This document shows, piece by piece, positions 4,876 through 6,753 of a stretch of DNA of 6,753 nucleotides. The notes below the pieces were generated by a model. That model was not told the origin of the DNA and ran no database searches. It worked only from the letters and a program-made list of their open reading frames with translations. Each line of letters opens with the position of its first letter. Position 1 is the first letter of the stretch. The stretch covers positions 1 through 6,753 of the forward strand of contig JAGOTN010000024.1 in assembly GCA_018061745.1 (NCBI GenBank), written 5' to 3'. A program made the translations under genes and the position numbers. This stretch comes from Minisyncoccota bacterium. GTDB taxonomy: Bacteria > Patescibacteriota > Minisyncoccia > Phycocordibacterales > JAACPR01.

Positions 4876-6615
4876 ATGAAAAACGAACAAAATTTGATGA
4901 ATCAGAGGCATTCCCTTTCTCATCTTTTAGCAGCCGCCGTACTAGAAATTTATCCTGACGCAAAAGTTACACTTGGTCCACCTATTGATAATGGTTTTTA
5001 TTATGACTTTAAATTTTCATCTCCTGTTTCAAATGATGATTTAGGAAAAATCCAAAAAAAGATGTTGGAGCTTTTGCCAAAGTGGACAGAATTCACAAGC
5101 AAAGAAGTTTCTGCTGATGAAGCGCGAGAATTTTTTGTAGGAAACGAATTTAAAACAGAACTTATAAATGAAATTGAAAAGACAGGAGAAAAAATAACTC
5201 TTTACACTTGTGGTGGTTTTGCCGACTTATGTAAAGGAGGTCATATTGAAAATTTATCTTCTATTGATAAAAAAAGTTTTGAATTAAGTAAAGTTGCTGG
5301 AGCATACTGGCGAGGTGATGAGAAAAATCCAATGCTAACAAGAATTTATGGTTTAGCTTTTGAAACTGAATCAGATTTAGCTGATTATAAAAAACAAATT
5401 GAAGAAGCAGGACTTCGAGATCATAGAAAAATTGGAAAAGAATTAGATTTGTTTACATTCTCAGAATTAGTAGGGGCAGGACTTCCCCTTTTCACACCAA
5501 AAGGTGCAGCTTTAAGAAATGCAGTTGTAGATAAAATTTATGCAATTCAATCTAAATATGATTATAAAGAAGTTTGGATTCCTCATATTACAAAACCAGA
5601 TTTATACAAAGTATCTGGACACTGGGATAAATATGGAGATGAATTATTTAAAGTTCAAGGAATTGAATCAGAATTTGTTTTGAAACCAATGAATTGCCCT
5701 CACCACACTCAAATTTATTCTAGTTCTCCAAAAAGCTATAGAGATCTTCCTGTGAGATTTGTAGAAGCCACAACAAACTATCGAGATGAACAAACAGGAG
5801 AATTACTTGGTCTTTCAAGAGTTCGTTCTCTAACTCAAGACGATGGACACATTTTCTGTACTCCAGAACAAATTGAACAAGAAATTTCTCAGATTGTAGA
5901 CATCATCAAAACTTTTTACACACAATTAGGGATGTTTGATGAAAGTAAATACTGGGTTCGTCTTTCTATTCGAGATTCAAAAACTCCAGAAAAATATCTA
6001 GGAGAAGATTCAATTTGGAATCACTCAGAAGAAATATTGAAACAAATTTGTGAAAAAGAAAATCTAAATTACAAAACAGGAGAAGGTGAAGCAGCTTTCT
6101 ACGGACCAAAATTGGATTTCATGTTTAAAGATGCAATTGGAAGAGAATGGCAACTTGCAACAATTCAACTCGATTTCAATATGCCAAAGAGATTTGAATT
6201 GGAATACACAGACAAAGATGGAACAAGAAAAAATCCAGTGATGATTCACAGAGCAATTGCAGGATCACTTGAAAGATTCTTGTCGGTAATGATCGAACAC
6301 TTTGCAGGAAATTTTCCTCTATGGATGTCTCCTATACAAGTTTCAGTTATCACAATCAATGAAGCTCATAACGAATACGGAAAGGAAGTTGTTGATGCTT
6401 TGAAAAAAGAAGGATTCCGAGTTGAATTTGAAAACAGTGACGAAGGTTTTGGAAAGAAAGTTCGAAAAGCAAAAACAGATAAGACTCCATATTTTGTAAT
6501 TATCGGAGATGCAGAAGTTGAATCAAAAACTCTTACATTAGAATCTCGTGATGCTGGAAAAATTGGTTCTGTGACACTAGAAGATTTGATTGAGAAATTG
6601 AAGTCGGAGAATTAA
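4876..6615 (+). CDS. thrS: Threonyl-tRNA synthetase, form lacking the TGS domain
   Basis: This class II synthetase activates threonine with ATP and charges tRNA-Thr in the cytoplasm. At 579 residues it is about 60 shorter than E. coli ThrRS. It begins directly at the editing domain: RHSLSHLL (H12, H16) and DLCKGGH (C119, H123) are the editing-site ligands that clear mischarged serine. The catalytic core keeps the zinc ligands C274 (MNCPHH), H325 (DDGHIF) and H458 (MIHRA). Motif 2 is YRDEQTGELLGLSRVR (from 302) and motif 3 ends in GSLERF (R467). The anticodon-binding domain is about 486-579. The same frame upstream meets a TGA at 4813 with no start codon in between, so the missing N-terminal TGS domain is not a mis-called start. 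There is no Shine-Dalgarno site, and the 10-bp gap leaves no room for a T-box leader. Confidence 0.98.
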   Translation: MKNEQNLMNQRHSLSHLLAAAVLEIYPDAKVTLGPPIDNGFYYDFKFSSPVSNDDLGKIQKKMLELLPKWTEFTSKEVSADEAREFFVGNEFKTELINEIEKTGEKITLYTCGGFADLCKGGHIENLSSIDKKSFELSKVAGAYWRGDEKNPMLTRIYGLAFETESDLADYKKQIEEAGLRDHRKIGKELDLFTFSELVGAGLPLFTPKGAALRNAVVDKIYAIQSKYDYKEVWIPHITKPDLYKVSGHWDKYGDELFKVQGIESEFVLKPMNCPHHTQIYSSSPKSYRDLPVRFVEATTNYRDEQTGELLGLSRVRSLTQDDGHIFCTPEQIEQEISQIVDIIKTFYTQLGMFDESKYWVRLSIRDSKTPEKYLGEDSIWNHSEEILKQICEKENLNYKTGEGEAAFYGPKLDFMFKDAIGREWQLATIQLDFNMPKRFELEYTDKDGTRKNPVMIHRAIAGSLERFLSVMIEHFAGNFPLWMSPIQVSVITINEAHNEYGKEVVDALKKEGFRVEFENSDEGFGKKVRKAKTDKTPYFVIIGDAEVESKTLTLESRDAGKIGSVTLEDLIEKLKSEN

Positions 6616-6630
6616 TAAGGGAATTAGTAT

Positions 6631-6671
6631 AAAACAAAACAGCCGGCGCTTCGCGCCGGCTGTTTTGTTTT
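6631..6671. terminator. Strong bidirectional rho-independent terminator after thrS
   Basis: AAAACAAAACAGCCGGCG (6631-6648) is the exact reverse complement of CGCCGGCTGTTTTGTTTT (6654-6671), around a five-base CTTCG loop. The GC-rich stem is flanked by an A tract on the left and a T tract on the right, so it can end transcription in both directions. It begins 15 bases after the thrS stop, and 20 bases separate it from the candidate stop codon of a convergent gene at 6692. Confidence 0.95.
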
Positions 6672-6691
6672 GCATACTACCCAACTTTTAA

Positions 6692-6753
6692 TTAAGCAAT
6701 ATTATGTGCGTTTTTATTTTGTTCTTTAAAGTCTGCAATTTTATTTGAAACTG
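6692..6753 (-). CDS. C-terminal fragment of a convergent, unidentified protein
   Basis: On the reverse strand one frame is open from the window edge to a TAA at 6694-6692, reading VSNKIADFKEQNKNAHNIA. The other two reverse frames are less protein-like, and one is stopped at once. The symmetrical terminator at 6631-6671 would serve this gene as well as thrS, which fits a convergent pair. Nineteen residues do not identify a product, and a fragment this short may be chance. Confidence 0.4.
   Translation of the reverse strand, partial: VSNKIADFKEQNKNAHNIA

Overview
This window is 6.75 kb of AT-rich bacterial chromosome dominated by housekeeping genes. It most resembles a small-genome lineage such as the Candidate Phyla Radiation (Patescibacteria, possibly Parcubacteria). 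That placement is an inference from the low GC, compact spacing, a threonyl-tRNA synthetase without the usual N-terminal TGS domain, a short DnaE, and start codons without obvious Shine-Dalgarno sites. No marker gene here settles the taxonomy. The genetic code looks standard: rnhB ends in TGA, dnaE and thrS end in TAA, and neither long gene contains an in-frame TGA.

Layout, left to right. Positions 1-84 (minus) hold the first 28 codons of a gene that leaves the window. Positions 85-288 are non-coding and carry one good intrinsic terminator (218-263) reading leftward. Positions 289-786 (minus) encode an unrecognised 165-residue protein that this terminator serves. Just upstream, 743-862 (minus) is a coding-looking short frame that overlaps it. 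Positions 889-939 form a long imperfect palindrome between this region and rnhB. Positions 995-1627 (minus) are rnhB (ribonuclease HII), which itself contains two perfect inverted repeats. A 55-bp divergent spacer separates rnhB from dnaE (1683-4865, plus), the DNA polymerase III alpha subunit. thrS (4876-6615, plus) follows after only 10 bp. A strong symmetrical terminator (6631-6671) closes thrS and probably also a convergent gene whose last codons lie at 6692-6753 (minus).

Functionally, dnaE and rnhB both serve genome copying: chain elongation by DnaE, and removal of RNA primers or misincorporated ribonucleotides by RNase HII. thrS charges tRNA-Thr and is linked to dnaE only by position. 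The three core genes each have a -10-like hexamer 6-9 nt before the start codon, which suggests leaderless or nearly leaderless mRNAs. I see no CRISPR array, tRNA, rRNA, transposase or defence cassette, and no clear new multi-gene system. The points worth a second look are the inverted repeats, the initiation pattern, the eroded PHP metal site of DnaE, the missing domains in DnaE and ThrRS, and the overlapping short frame.
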